NCBI RefSeq assembly: GCF_003431975.1
Contig: NZ_CP027116.1
Location: 3,162,001 to 3,226,000 of the forward strand
Direction of reading: 5' to 3'
Length of the DNA stretch: 64,000 nt
Origin: Bacillus pumilus
GTDB taxonomy: Bacteria; Bacillota; Bacilli; Bacillales; Bacillaceae
Part shown: positions 18,239 through 26,909 of the stretch, in pieces
How positions within the stretch are numbered: the first letter of the stretch is position 1
How the letters are laid out: every line of letters begins with the position of its first letter
The notes under the pieces: generated by a model
The model's input: only the letters and a program-made list of their open reading frames with translations
What the model was told of the DNA's origin: nothing
Databases searched by the model: none
Made by a program: the position numbers and the translations under genes

Positions 18239-19645
18239 TTATTCCGTTCCTTTAGCGAATCCTTTTGACATGAATGGATAAAGCAAAATCCCTACTAAGA
18301 ATAGACCAATACCAAGTCCAAATGTTTTCAAATCAGCTGTTCCTGAAATGATCACCCAAGCTGAATACCCCATCGCAACAAGCGCAATGATTCCGTCTCT
18401 TGTACGGTTCCCTTTTTGAAGCTCGTATGTGTCACCTTGCATAATGACTTTAAAGCTATAGATCGAAGACACAATATACGGAATGAGATACGCAAGTGTC
18501 GCTGATGTTGTTAAAAAGGTAAAAGCCTCATTAATCGTACGGGACATGACTGAGAAAATAAACAGCTGTGACATGATATTTGTAACCGTCAAAGCGAACA
18601 CAGGACTGCCCTTTTTGTTGGTTTTTGCAAATACTGCTGGGAAATCGCCAGCCTTTGCTGCTTGATACGGTACCTCTGAACCAAGTAAAATCCAGCCAAG
18701 CATTGAGCCAAATAAACAAATAATCGCAAGCAGTGCCATGACAATCCCGCCAGCCGGCCCGATAATGAGCTGAAGCACGTCAACGAATGGCTTATCTGAG
18801 CCTTGCAATTGATCATGCGGCAGGACGCCCATTGTAATCAATGTAATAATCATGTAGATAGAAAGTGCAATTAAAAGACCTGTAATCGTTGCACGTTTTA
18901 CATCACGCTGTGAGGACGCTCTTCCTGATAAAATAACAGCAGATTCGATGCCGATAAATGCCCATAGTGTGGAGATGGCCGCATGATGAATTTGGCCTCC
19001 AAGCCCGAGCACTCCTTCGCCTTCTGTTGCAACTGGGAAGTAATAATGTTCAAATAATGCCGTTTGAAATGCAAATAACCCCGCAACAATAAAAAGGACG
19101 AATCCAAGTACCTTTGAAAAGGTCGTAATAAAGTTTAATTTACTTGCAGCACTTAAGCTTGTGATTAATATCGTATGTGTTCCCCATAGGAGAATGGTAC
19201 ATACAATAAACGTCATCAGCTGACCAAGTGTGATGGCTTCTTTTCCAAAGGAAAAAATCTCCGTCTTCACGGTGAGAATAGGCAAGAATGTCGTTAAATA
19301 ACCGGCAAGGCTCGTAATAATCGCGACATTACTAATCCAGCTTGCCACCCAATATCCCCAAACCATTGTAAAACCGGCCGCTTTTCCTTTTTTCGGATCG
19401 TTAAAAAGCGCTCTTGCATAACTTTGTGGTCCAGCCGTCAGCTGCGGTTTATGAATGGACAAATGTCCAAAGACAAGTGCAATCATCAGCACACCGCCAC
19501 CTGTGACAAGCCATGCCATCGTCACACCTAAAGGACTGGCATGCTGGGCAAGCGTACTTGGCAGCATAAAGATGCCTGAACCTACCATATTTCCGACGAC
19601 AAAAGCCGTCAATAACCAAAAACCCCATTTTTTTGTCTGTTCCAT
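18239..19645 (-). CDS. yvsH: Lysine-regulated amino acid permease (APC superfamily)
   Basis: Basic amino acid transporter/antiporter of the arginine-ornithine (ArcD-like) group of the APC superfamily, about twelve membrane helices. MEQTKKWGFWLLTAFVVGNM opens the first helix and GSGIFMLPSTLA is the typical substrate-binding break. I place the start at ATG 19645 (468 residues), with GGAGG 7 bases upstream; a longer ORF to 19762 reads into the leader. The lysine riboswitch upstream implies lysine or a lysine product as substrate. Confidence 0.9.
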   Translation of the reverse strand: MEQTKKWGFWLLTAFVVGNMVGSGIFMLPSTLAQHASPLGVTMAWLVTGGGVLMIALVFGHLSIHKPQLTAGPQSYARALFNDPKKGKAAGFTMVWGYWVASWISNVAIITSLAGYLTTFLPILTVKTEIFSFGKEAITLGQLMTFIVCTILLWGTHTILITSLSAASKLNFITTFSKVLGFVLFIVAGLFAFQTALFEHYYFPVATEGEGVLGLGGQIHHAAISTLWAFIGIESAVILSGRASSQRDVKRATITGLLIALSIYMIITLITMGVLPHDQLQGSDKPFVDVLQLIIGPAGGIVMALLAIICLFGSMLGWILLGSEVPYQAAKAGDFPAVFAKTNKKGSPVFALTVTNIMSQLFIFSVMSRTINEAFTFLTTSATLAYLIPYIVSSIYSFKVIMQGDTYELQKGNRTRDGIIALVAMGYSAWVIISGTADLKTFGLGIGLFLVGILLYPFMSKGFAKGTE

Positions 19646-19784
19646 TTCCGTACCTCCGTTATATTCACTTAGGACCAGACCCGGCAGTATCTTCATTGAT
19701 ATATTTGTGAAGCAATGACTTGAATTCTTTATGTTCAACATGGGTCGCTTTCTTAACAGCATACCCTTATCTTTAATACTCAGA

Positions 19785-20020
19785 ACATAAAAAAAAGCCT
19801 GAACAACAGTCCATGCTTTTCAAAACATACACCTTGATCTCCGGATAGCCCTCCACGCTTCAAAGACGTGGCAGTCCTGCATTTATTCAATGCAGACCCA
19901 GCATAAAGAAAGTTGGAGCTCTCTCTACACTTCGGCGCTGATGCCTTTTTTCTCATGATCTTCGATTCCATCTCTCCCATGAGTGACTCATCATCCGCGC
20001 AACCTCTACCTCACTGAGAC
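19785..20020 (-). ncRNA. Lysine riboswitch (L box) with terminator
   Basis: On the minus strand the leader carries the lysine-aptamer landmarks in order. These are GAGGTAGAGGTTGCG (around 20013-19998), a GCGCCGAAG-type element, GCATTGAATAAATGCAGGACTG, and TGGAGGGCTATC closing P1 (around 19855-19843). I know these from the B. subtilis lysC L box. A terminator follows at 19795-19818 with a U run at 19788-19796. High lysine would favour termination and reduce yvsH expression. The same arrangement is known for yvsH in Bacillus. Confidence 0.93.
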
Positions 20021-20056
20021 ATAGCGTGAGGATTTCTATTCATTTTTACTACACGA

Positions 20057-20085
20057 AGGTTATCAAACATTCTCACATCTGTCAA
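20057..20085 (-). promoter_or_regulatory. Predicted promoter of the yvsH leader
   Basis: -35 TTGACA (20080-20085) with a 17-base spacer to TAACCT (20057-20062), a weak -10, 40 bases before the riboswitch. Confidence 0.4.
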
Positions 20086-20105
20086 AGGGAAAAACATAGA
20101 AAAAA

Positions 20106-20127
20106 GGCAGAGAATCATTTCTCTGCC
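20106..20127 (-). terminator. Terminator after the 47-residue gene
   Basis: Perfect 9-base-pair stem (20106-20114 with 20119-20127) and T run on the minus strand. Confidence 0.75.
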
Positions 20128-20137
20128 CTTTACCTGT

Positions 20138-20281
20138 TTATTGATCGTTGTTTTTCTTCTTTTGTACAGCTTCCTGAAGTGGATCGCCTGCCAGCTCTTT
20201 ACTTGCTTCTTCTAACAGCTGATCTACCTGCTTATGGTCTTTCTCACTTTTCGCCTTTTTGTCCTTTTGGAAAAATGACAT
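20138..20281 (-). CDS. Small charged protein of unknown function (47 aa)
   Basis: ATG start with a GGGAGG site 9 bases upstream and a terminator right after the stop. The product begins MSFFQKDKKAKSEKD, is rich in Lys/Glu/Gln and looks helical and soluble (VDQLLEEASKEL, EAVQKKK). No membrane segment and no cysteines. It lies between the yvsH leader and the MarR regulator on the same strand. I do not recognise the family. Confidence 0.7.
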   Translation of the reverse strand: MSFFQKDKKAKSEKDHKQVDQLLEEASKELAGDPLQEAVQKKKNNDQ

Positions 20282-20362
20282 CGCTGTTTCCTCCCTTTTC
20301 ATAAAATGCGGTTGCCCGTTTAATTTGTGCTACAGTGCGCCGCATTATACAAATGGAAAGGC

Positions 20363-20791
20363 TTAATCATCATGAAAGGTCTGTCTCATTTTTTGCAAAT
20401 ACGTCAAAAAAGTCTTTAAGTCCTCTTTGGTGAAGTCTGACATCATATGTTGAATCACCTTTCCGAAAAGACGTGTATGCTTTTCATAAATCGCTATCCC
20501 TTTTTCCGTAGCTTCTAACCGAACTAGCGTGGGGTCGTCTTTGTCACGTTCTCTTTGAATATAGCCCTGCTCACATAATTTATTGAGTGCAATAGAGGCT
20601 GCACCGGGGTTTAATGAGAGTCTTTGTTTTAGCTCTTCGGCATGTGATACTTGGCCTTGTATCAAAATAGAAAGAGCATATATCTGCGGTGGCGTGATGT
20701 CTTTTTCTAACTCAAGTAACTTGCGGTTTAATTTACGGCTGACTTCATAATGTACGAGAACAATTTCTTTTAAAATGTCTGCATTACTCAT
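20363..20791 (-). CDS. MarR-family transcriptional regulator
   Basis: 142-residue winged-helix regulator with the usual helix-loop pattern: ITPPQIYALSILIQGQ, the recognition region AEELKQRLSLNPGAASIALNKL and the wing RDKDDPTLVRLEATEKG. Divergent from yvsG. A palindrome at 20907-20928 overlapping the yvsG promoter is a plausible binding site. The ligand is unknown. The small gene at 20138-20281 follows on the same strand. Confidence 0.88.
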   Translation of the reverse strand: MSNADILKEIVLVHYEVSRKLNRKLLELEKDITPPQIYALSILIQGQVSHAEELKQRLSLNPGAASIALNKLCEQGYIQRERDKDDPTLVRLEATEKGIAIYEKHTRLFGKVIQHMMSDFTKEDLKTFLTYLQKMRQTFHDD

Positions 20792-20895
20792 CCGAATCGC
20801 ATCCTTATCGTTAGTATCAACATGACTTCCCCCCTATTATAGAATGTTTTTCCAATCAGCCAACCCTTTTATCCTTTTTTCTATAGAAATAAGCC

Positions 20896-20928
20896 TTGAT
20901 GAATGAATTCACCCTTGATATAGTGAAT
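20896..20928 (+). promoter_or_regulatory. yvsG promoter with candidate MarR operator
   Basis: -35 TTGATG (20896-20901) and -10 TATAGT (20919-20924) with a 17-base spacer. The arms ATTCAC (20907-20912) and GTGAAT (20923-20928) form an inverted repeat over spacer and -10, consistent with repression by the divergent MarR protein. Confidence 0.55.
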
Positions 20929-20961
20929 ACTTGAACAAAAAACAGAACAGGAGTACGCATC

Positions 20962-21453
20962 ATGACAGGAAAAACACACATTATGGGCGGAATTGCCGCC
21001 ACAACGGCGGTCGCCTACTACTACGGACTCGACCCAGTCACCATGGCTGCTGCTGGATCAGCAGGTGCTTTGATCCCCGATCTTTGCCATACAAAAAGTA
21101 AAATCGGTAGAAAACTCCCGCTGCTCTCGGCTCTAATCAGCAGTGTGTTTGGTCATCGTACGTTTACACACAGTCTATTATTTTTGCTGATCATTTATTT
21201 TCTCGCAACAACATACATTTCAAATGACAGCTTAAGTACCGGTTTACTCGTTGGAATGGCGAGCCATCTTATCCTTGATGCAGGAACAGTGAACGGTATT
21301 AAATTTTTATTTCCAGCTTCCATTAAAGTGCGTCTCCCCTTCTATGTCAAAACAGGAAGTACAGGAGAACAGGTCGTACTAGCTGCTCTCACTGTCGTCA
21401 CCTGCTATTACATTGCCGTCATCTGCGGTATATCTATCCCCATTCAGTTTTAA
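20962..21453 (+). CDS. yvsG: DUF457 membrane metal-dependent hydrolase-like protein
   Basis: 163 residues with about four membrane helices. Carries the family pattern MTGKTHIMGGI with an N-terminal His, IPDLCH, GHRTFTHSLLF and a SHLILDAGT loop. The clustered His/Asp on the membrane face are typical of the YdjM/YvsG (LexA-binding, DUF457) group, whose reaction is not established. ATG with an AGGAG site 9 bases upstream. Confidence 0.85.
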   Translation: MTGKTHIMGGIAATTAVAYYYGLDPVTMAAAGSAGALIPDLCHTKSKIGRKLPLLSALISSVFGHRTFTHSLLFLLIIYFLATTYISNDSLSTGLLVGMASHLILDAGTVNGIKFLFPASIKVRLPFYVKTGSTGEQVVLAALTVVTCYYIAVICGISIPIQF

Positions 21454-21577
21454 CAGATTAAAAAAGAGTTTTTGGGAAAAGACAGGATATGAATTGATCA
21501 TTCCTCATTTTTTTAGTAGGTTTAAGGTAAGTGTTTTTGCCTTGCACCCGAATACAGAACGGTGAGGAGATACATAA

Positions 21578-23428
21578 ATGAAAGCGTTTTTTAAAAATCA
21601 CTGGTTTTTAGTGTACTCCATCCTCTTCATGTGGATGAAAACATACATCATTTATCAATTCGGATTTCACATACGAACAGCCAATCTGTTTCATGAATGG
21701 CTACTGTTGATCAATCCACTTAGCTTTTTGCTGCCTTTGTTTGGGATTGCTCTTTTTTTAAATGAAAAGAAACAAAAGGTTTTTTTATTGACGGCCAATT
21801 TTATTCTAACGGCAATCCTTATCTCGAATACGATCTTTTATGGTTTTTATATTGATTTCATTACCATTCCCGTGTTATTCCAAGCGAAGAACATGGGAGA
21901 TATGGGAAGCAGTATGACGGAATTGTTTCATCCACTCTTTGTGCTGATGCTCATTGATTTTGTGATTTTAGCATGGCTGCTCAAGCGCAAACCATTAGCA
22001 CCAAGAACGTCATTCAAGACGATCAAAACGTATTATGCGGTCTGTTGCAGCTTCTTATTGTTTCATGTCAGTGCAGCCATGATCGACCATCCTCGCTTTC
22101 TGACAAGCTCTTATGATCGCGAAGTCATTGTACGAAACCTTGGACTTTTCCAATTTCACCTGTATGACGGTGCTGCTCAAACGGCGCGCATTGGGCAAAA
22201 GGCCTTTGCAGATGAAGATACACTTTCTACCGTTGCCAACTACACGAAGGCTGATTACAGTGCCCCAAACGAAGAGTTTTTTGGACTTGCTAAAGGCAAG
22301 AACGTTGTGTTCATTTCACTTGAATCAACGCAGCAATTTGTCATGGATCAAAAGGTGAATGGACAATACATCACTCCCTTTTTGAATCAACTGGCTAAAA
22401 AGAGTTTTTATTTTGATGAATTTTATCAGCAAACTGAGCAGGGGAAGACGTCAGATTCAGAGTTTATTATTGCGAATTCCCTCTATCCATCCAGTAGCGG
22501 CGCTGTCTTTTTCACAGCGAGTGATAACGAATATGACACGTTATACAAGCAGTTGAAAAAAGAAAACTATCAATCCGTCCAATTTCATGCGAATAATAAA
22601 ACGTTTTGGAATCGTGATGTGATGTATGAATCGCTTGGAATTGATCGTTTTTATGATGTCGATTCATATGATGTCAATGAACAGAATTCAACTGGCTGGG
22701 GCTTAAAGGATATCGAATTTTTTGATCAATCCGTTGATCATTTGAAAAAGTTGAAGCCGCCTTATTACAGCACATTCATTACCCTGACCAATCATTTTCC
22801 ATTTGAGATTGACCAGGTGGATCAGTTTATTGATGAATATCATTCGTCCAGCACCATTTTAAACCGCTATGTAACGACCGTCCGCTATCAGGATGAAGCG
22901 GTTAAGATATTTTTTGACCGTATGAAAGAAGAAGGGTTGTATGACAATACGATGTTTGTTCTCATGGGTGATCACTATGGCATCTCAGAAGCACATCATG
23001 AGGCAATGGCACAGCTGCTGAATAAAGATGAAATCACGCCGTTTGATGCTGTCAAACTGCAGCGGGTACCCTTTATGATTTACATTCCTGGTGTCACAGA
23101 TCAAGCACCGCAGACCATTTCTGAAACAGCTGGTCAAATGGACGTAAAGCCGACACTTCTTCACTTACTCGGTATTGAATCAAAGGATGCCATTCAGTTT
23201 GGAAATGACTTGTTTTCAAACGAACGCACGCCTTTTGCTGTTCTGAGAAACGGGAACTTTATTACAGATGATTATCTCTATACAAAGAACACCTGCTATG
23301 ATCAAAAGACAAAAGAACCTGTTAAGCAGGATGAGGTGTGTCAGCCTTATATAGAAAAAGCCAATAAAGAGCTCTCCTTATCAGACAAAGTGATCAATGG
23401 AAATTTGCTGCGTTTTTATCAGCATTAA
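21578..23428 (+). CDS. yvgJ: Lipoteichoic acid synthase-like membrane phosphoglycerol transferase
   Basis: 616 residues: five membrane helices in the first 170 residues, then an extracellular sulfatase-type domain. The metal ligands and nucleophile of LtaS enzymes are visible: Glu249 in FISLESTQ, Thr291 in EQGKTSDSEF and the MGDHYG motif near residue 463. YvgJ of B. subtilis (617 residues) is described as a primase that adds the first glycerol-phosphate to the glycolipid anchor. Stands alone, with its own terminator at 23467. Confidence 0.88.
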   Translation: MKAFFKNHWFLVYSILFMWMKTYIIYQFGFHIRTANLFHEWLLLINPLSFLLPLFGIALFLNEKKQKVFLLTANFILTAILISNTIFYGFYIDFITIPVLFQAKNMGDMGSSMTELFHPLFVLMLIDFVILAWLLKRKPLAPRTSFKTIKTYYAVCCSFLLFHVSAAMIDHPRFLTSSYDREVIVRNLGLFQFHLYDGAAQTARIGQKAFADEDTLSTVANYTKADYSAPNEEFFGLAKGKNVVFISLESTQQFVMDQKVNGQYITPFLNQLAKKSFYFDEFYQQTEQGKTSDSEFIIANSLYPSSSGAVFFTASDNEYDTLYKQLKKENYQSVQFHANNKTFWNRDVMYESLGIDRFYDVDSYDVNEQNSTGWGLKDIEFFDQSVDHLKKLKPPYYSTFITLTNHFPFEIDQVDQFIDEYHSSSTILNRYVTTVRYQDEAVKIFFDRMKEEGLYDNTMFVLMGDHYGISEAHHEAMAQLLNKDEITPFDAVKLQRVPFMIYIPGVTDQAPQTISETAGQMDVKPTLLHLLGIESKDAIQFGNDLFSNERTPFAVLRNGNFITDDYLYTKNTCYDQKTKEPVKQDEVCQPYIEKANKELSLSDKVINGNLLRFYQH

Positions 23429-23466
23429 ACAGGATAAAATGCCCTCCTTTGTCTTCACGCTGTGAA

Positions 23467-23490
23467 AGTCGCCAGTTGGCGGCTTTTTCT
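23467..23490 (+). terminator. Terminator after yvgJ
   Basis: Seven-base-pair GC-rich stem (23467-23473 with 23478-23484) followed by a T run on the plus strand. Confidence 0.75.
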
Positions 23491-23580
23491 TTTCTCTTTT
23501 TACTGAAAGCCTATGAATGCTCAAATAAGTTTGCTTATAATAAAGGGAACTACATGATATGAATGATAAGAGGTGTGCAT

Positions 23581-24357
23581 ATGAAGTATCTATTCTTCCC
23601 CTTCATCTCCCTATGTTTGCTCCTAAGTGGATGTCAAACAGAGGTGAAGTCAACTCATACGAGTAAAAAAACAGAACTTGTGATTTCAGCAGCGGCGAGT
23701 CTTCAGGATGCACTAAAGGAAATTGAAACCGCCTTTCAAAAGCAGCATCCGAATGTGACAGTAACGAATAATTTCGGATCATCCGGTGCATTGAAGCAGC
23801 AAATCGCTCAAGGAGCAAAAGCAGATCTTTTTTTCTCAGCGGCTGAGGAGCCCTTTGATGCTCTTGTTCAATCCGGAGATATTGATCAAGAGCATATCAA
23901 GGATGCTATACAAAATGAGCTTGTCCTCATTGTGCCAAAAGATAACTCTTCTTCTATTAAAAGCTTTCAAGACGTAAAGGACATAAAAGGAAAGATTGCT
24001 CTTGGTACACCTGAATCGGTTCCTGCTGGTACCTATGGCAAAGAGATTTTCACAAAGCTGAATATATGGAATCAAGTGAAAAAGAATGCTGTTTATGCCA
24101 AAGATGTACGGCAAGTTTTAAGCTACGTTGAAACTGGAAATGTCGAAGCAGGTGTTGTGTATAAAACAGACGCCCTCGTTTCAAAAAAAGCAAACATTGC
24201 AGCTGAAGCAAATCCGGACATGCACTCCCCAATTATATATCCAGTAGGGATTGTAAAAGCGACAGAGCATCTAACAGAAGCCAAGGCCTTTTTTCAATTT
24301 CTTCAATCAGATACAGCCACATCTATTTTTAAGAAATACGGCTTTCAAGTGTCGTAA
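23581..24357 (+). CDS. modA: Molybdate-binding lipoprotein
   Basis: Receptor of a molybdate ABC importer, about 258 residues. Lipoprotein signal with lipobox LLSGC, then the ModA pattern LVISAAASLQDALKEIE, NNFGSSGALKQQI, GAKADLFFSA and GTPESVPAGTYGKE. I choose ATG 23581 because it has AGAGGTG just upstream; the ATG at 23563 has no site. The stop overlaps the modB start (TAATG). Known as yvgL in B. subtilis. Confidence 0.9.
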   Translation: MKYLFFPFISLCLLLSGCQTEVKSTHTSKKTELVISAAASLQDALKEIETAFQKQHPNVTVTNNFGSSGALKQQIAQGAKADLFFSAAEEPFDALVQSGDIDQEHIKDAIQNELVLIVPKDNSSSIKSFQDVKDIKGKIALGTPESVPAGTYGKEIFTKLNIWNQVKKNAVYAKDVRQVLSYVETGNVEAGVVYKTDALVSKKANIAAEANPDMHSPIIYPVGIVKATEHLTEAKAFFQFLQSDTATSIFKKYGFQVS

Positions 24358-25022
24358 TGCCTATGCTGACTGAAGAATTTCTATCTCCCATTTGGCTGTC
24401 CGTTCAAGTGGCCATCGTTAGCGGGCTGTTGGCCACTGTTTTTGGCACAACGATTGGCTTTTGGATGGCGCGCACAACGTTTAAGGGGAAAATGATTGTG
24501 GAAACGTTCCTGATGATGCCGCTTGTCCTTCCGCCGACGGTCGTAGGTTTTTTATTACTTGTCGTATTTGGAAGGCATAGTGTGATTGGAGGCGCGATTG
24601 AATGGCTCTTTCACCAGCCGGTTATTTTCACTTGGTGGGCGGCGGTCATTGCATCGACAGTTGTGGCATTCCCGCTCATGTATCAATCAGCAAAAGCCGG
24701 ATTTTCTACGATTGAGTCAGATATTGAAGGAGCTGCAAAAGTAGATGGTGCCCATTCATTCCAAGTCTTTGCCTATATTACAGTCCCTCTTGCCCTGCCT
24801 TCCCTCTTGTCAGGCAGCATCCTCAGCTTTGCGAGAGCCCTTGGAGAATTCGGAGCGACCTTAATGTTTGCCGGCAACATCCCAGGAAAAACCCAAACAC
24901 TCCCAACTGCTATCTATGTGGCAATTGATTCTGGACGCATGGAGCTTGCTTGGGCGTGGACGATCTGTATTGTGGTCTTATCTTTTATTATGCTTTTGGC
25001 TGTGCGAAGAAGTAGTACGTAA
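24357..25022 (+). CDS. modB: Molybdate ABC transporter, permease
   Basis: 221 residues, five to six membrane helices, with the permease coupling motif EGAAKVDGAHSFQVFAYITVPLALP. Translated by stop-start overlap with modA. No modC ATPase follows; the next gene is convergent after a terminator, so the energy-coupling subunit must be supplied from elsewhere. B. subtilis yvgLM has, as far as I know, the same gap. Confidence 0.9.
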   Translation: MPMLTEEFLSPIWLSVQVAIVSGLLATVFGTTIGFWMARTTFKGKMIVETFLMMPLVLPPTVVGFLLLVVFGRHSVIGGAIEWLFHQPVIFTWWAAVIASTVVAFPLMYQSAKAGFSTIESDIEGAAKVDGAHSFQVFAYITVPLALPSLLSGSILSFARALGEFGATLMFAGNIPGKTQTLPTAIYVAIDSGRMELAWAWTICIVVLSFIMLLAVRRSST

Positions 25023-25059
25023 AAAATCCCCTTTCTCACATGAGAAAGAGGATTTTTTC
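25021..25059. terminator. Bidirectional terminator between modB and yvgN
   Basis: Long stem of about 16 base pairs with A and T runs at its ends, between convergent genes. Confidence 0.8.
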
Positions 25060-25061
25060 AT

Positions 25062-25907
25062 TTATTCAAACCCAACCGTCATCGTCTCTGGATTTGAGCC
25101 GACACGCTCGTTATTGTTTAATGCATCGATTTTTTCCATGTCTTCCTTGGATAGTTCGAAATCAAAAATGTCGGCATTTTGTTTAATGCGTTCTTCGTTG
25201 ATTGATTTAGGAATCGTCACGACGCCGCTTTGCAGATCCCAGCGCAAGATGACTTGTGCAACTGATTTGTTGTAGCGTGCAGCCATTTCTTTCAATACGT
25301 CATGGTCTAATAGCTTTCCTTGCATCAGCGGAGACCACGCTTCAATTTGAATCCCTTTTTCTTTTGCGTATTGACGCAGTTCGACAAGTGTCAGTTTCGG
25401 ATGAAACTCCACTTGGTTCACGGCTGGAACAACTTCAGCATCTTTTAACAGCTCTTCTAAATGCTGAATGTAGAAGTTGCTGACGCCAATGGCTCTCACT
25501 TTTCCATCTTTGTAAAGCTTCTCAAGCGCACGCCATGTGTCTTTAAATGTATCTGCATTTGGGCCAGGCCAATGAATCAAATAGAGGTCTAAGTAATCAA
25601 GACCTAATCGATTTAAACTTGCATCAAACGCAGCAAGCGCTTTGTCATATCCTTGATCCGTGTTCCATACTTTAGACGTAATGAATAAATCTTCTCGTTT
25701 CACGCCAGATTCTTTAATAGCTTTGCCTACGCCTGTCTCATTTTTGTAAACGGCAGCCGTATCAATGCTGCGATATCCGTTTCGTATGGCTGCTTTCACG
25801 GCATCTACCACTTGATTGCCGTCCTCCACTTTGAATACACCTAAACCAAACCAAGGCATTTCCACTCCATTATTCAGTGTTACGGTATCATTCAAGCTTT
25901 TGACCAT
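25062..25907 (-). CDS. yvgN: Aldo-keto reductase (glyoxal/methylglyoxal reductase type)
   Basis: NADPH-dependent (beta/alpha)8 barrel reductase. Catalytic residues appear in order: Asp in YRSIDTAAVY with the catalytic Tyr, Lys in TSKVWN and His in YLIHWPGP. Cofactor motif VVTIPKSINEERIKQN. I choose ATG 25907 (281 residues) because an AGGTGG site precedes it and the reading then begins like YvgN; the longer ORF to 25946 adds a poor N-terminus. YvgN acts on methylglyoxal and other aldehydes. Confidence 0.88.
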   Translation of the reverse strand: MVKSLNDTVTLNNGVEMPWFGLGVFKVEDGNQVVDAVKAAIRNGYRSIDTAAVYKNETGVGKAIKESGVKREDLFITSKVWNTDQGYDKALAAFDASLNRLGLDYLDLYLIHWPGPNADTFKDTWRALEKLYKDGKVRAIGVSNFYIQHLEELLKDAEVVPAVNQVEFHPKLTLVELRQYAKEKGIQIEAWSPLMQGKLLDHDVLKEMAARYNKSVAQVILRWDLQSGVVTIPKSINEERIKQNADIFDFELSKEDMEKIDALNNNERVGSNPETMTVGFE

Positions 25908-25976
25908 TTTAACAACCACCTTTTTCATAGATTCCATCTTTTCCATTATCTCACGTTGTGCTTTAAAACTCTATTA

Positions 25977-26849
25977 TCAGGCGTTTCTCTTTGCTTCTAT
26001 GGCTAACAACAAAGCACCTGTCATGCCGGCCTTGTCCTCAAGTCCAGGAGAGACAATATATGAATCAAGCGGCGGCAGATCTACATAATCATTGAGATAA
26101 GCAGCAAGCTTCTCTCGAATTAGTGGAAACAGTTGTTTTTGCTTCATGACGCCCCCGCCCATAATGATGCGCTCTGGGCTTAAAATAAGCGAGTACTGCA
26201 TTAGCGCCTGCGCCAAATAGTCGGCTTCAAGTACCCAAACCGACTCTTCCTGCGTGAGCTCTTTGGCAGATTTCCCCCACCTTTTCTCAATCGCAGGCCC
26301 AGCGGCGAGCCCTTCTAAGCACGTACCATGCGCCGGGCAGACTCCTTCAAACGAGTCTGATTCATGCTGCCTGACAAGGATGTGCCCCATCTCTGGATGT
26401 GAATGACCGTGCAGAAGTTCACTTTTCACAACAGCTCCTGCTCCGATACCCGTACCGACCGTGATATACATACAGCTGTTCAGCCCTTTGGCTGCTCCTT
26501 TTGTTAATTCACCTAATGCTGCCGCATTGACATCTGTTGTAAAAGATACTGGGACTTCTAATCGCTTCTCTAGCTCTGGGATGAACGGGTAATGCTTCCA
26601 ATCTACCTTCGGCGTGTTCATGATATAGCCGTAAGAAGGATCGTCTTTTTGAATGCAGATAGGTCCAAAGGAGCCAACTCCTAATGCTTCAATATCATAC
26701 TGCTCGAAAAATGGAATAAGCTTTTGTAATGTCTTTTCCGGGTGCTCTGTCGGAATCGTCATTTCCTCTATAATCTCCCCGTGCTCATTGCCAATTGCAC
26801 AACAAAACTTTGTACCGCCAGCTTCAATTGCTCCATAATACGCCATCAT
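25977..26849 (-). CDS. ROK-family fructokinase
   Basis: 290-residue sugar kinase. ATP-binding GAIEAGGTKFCCAIG at the N-terminus, catalytic TTDVNAAALGE, ITVGTGIGAGAVV, and the zinc site of ROK proteins (HPEMGHI followed by CPAHGTC). Closest in pattern to bacillar fructokinases such as GmuE. Not part of the usual B. subtilis order here, so probably a group-specific gene. It stands in the same direction as yvgN, 69 bases upstream. Confidence 0.85.
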   Translation of the reverse strand: MMAYYGAIEAGGTKFCCAIGNEHGEIIEEMTIPTEHPEKTLQKLIPFFEQYDIEALGVGSFGPICIQKDDPSYGYIMNTPKVDWKHYPFIPELEKRLEVPVSFTTDVNAAALGELTKGAAKGLNSCMYITVGTGIGAGAVVKSELLHGHSHPEMGHILVRQHESDSFEGVCPAHGTCLEGLAAGPAIEKRWGKSAKELTQEESVWVLEADYLAQALMQYSLILSPERIIMGGGVMKQKQLFPLIREKLAAYLNDYVDLPPLDSYIVSPGLEDKAGMTGALLLAIEAKRNA

Positions 26850-26909
26850 TGATCTCCCCCTGCTCGTTCTCTTTCTTCATCATAAAACATAGGGGAGAAG
26901 ATGACAATA

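Noticed and set aside
19780..19980. 66-residue minus-strand ORF
   Set aside because: It lies inside the lysine riboswitch; conserved RNA elements explain the sequence.
20026..20304. 92-residue plus-strand ORF
   Set aside because: Antisense to the 47-residue gene and its terminator, with no start signals.
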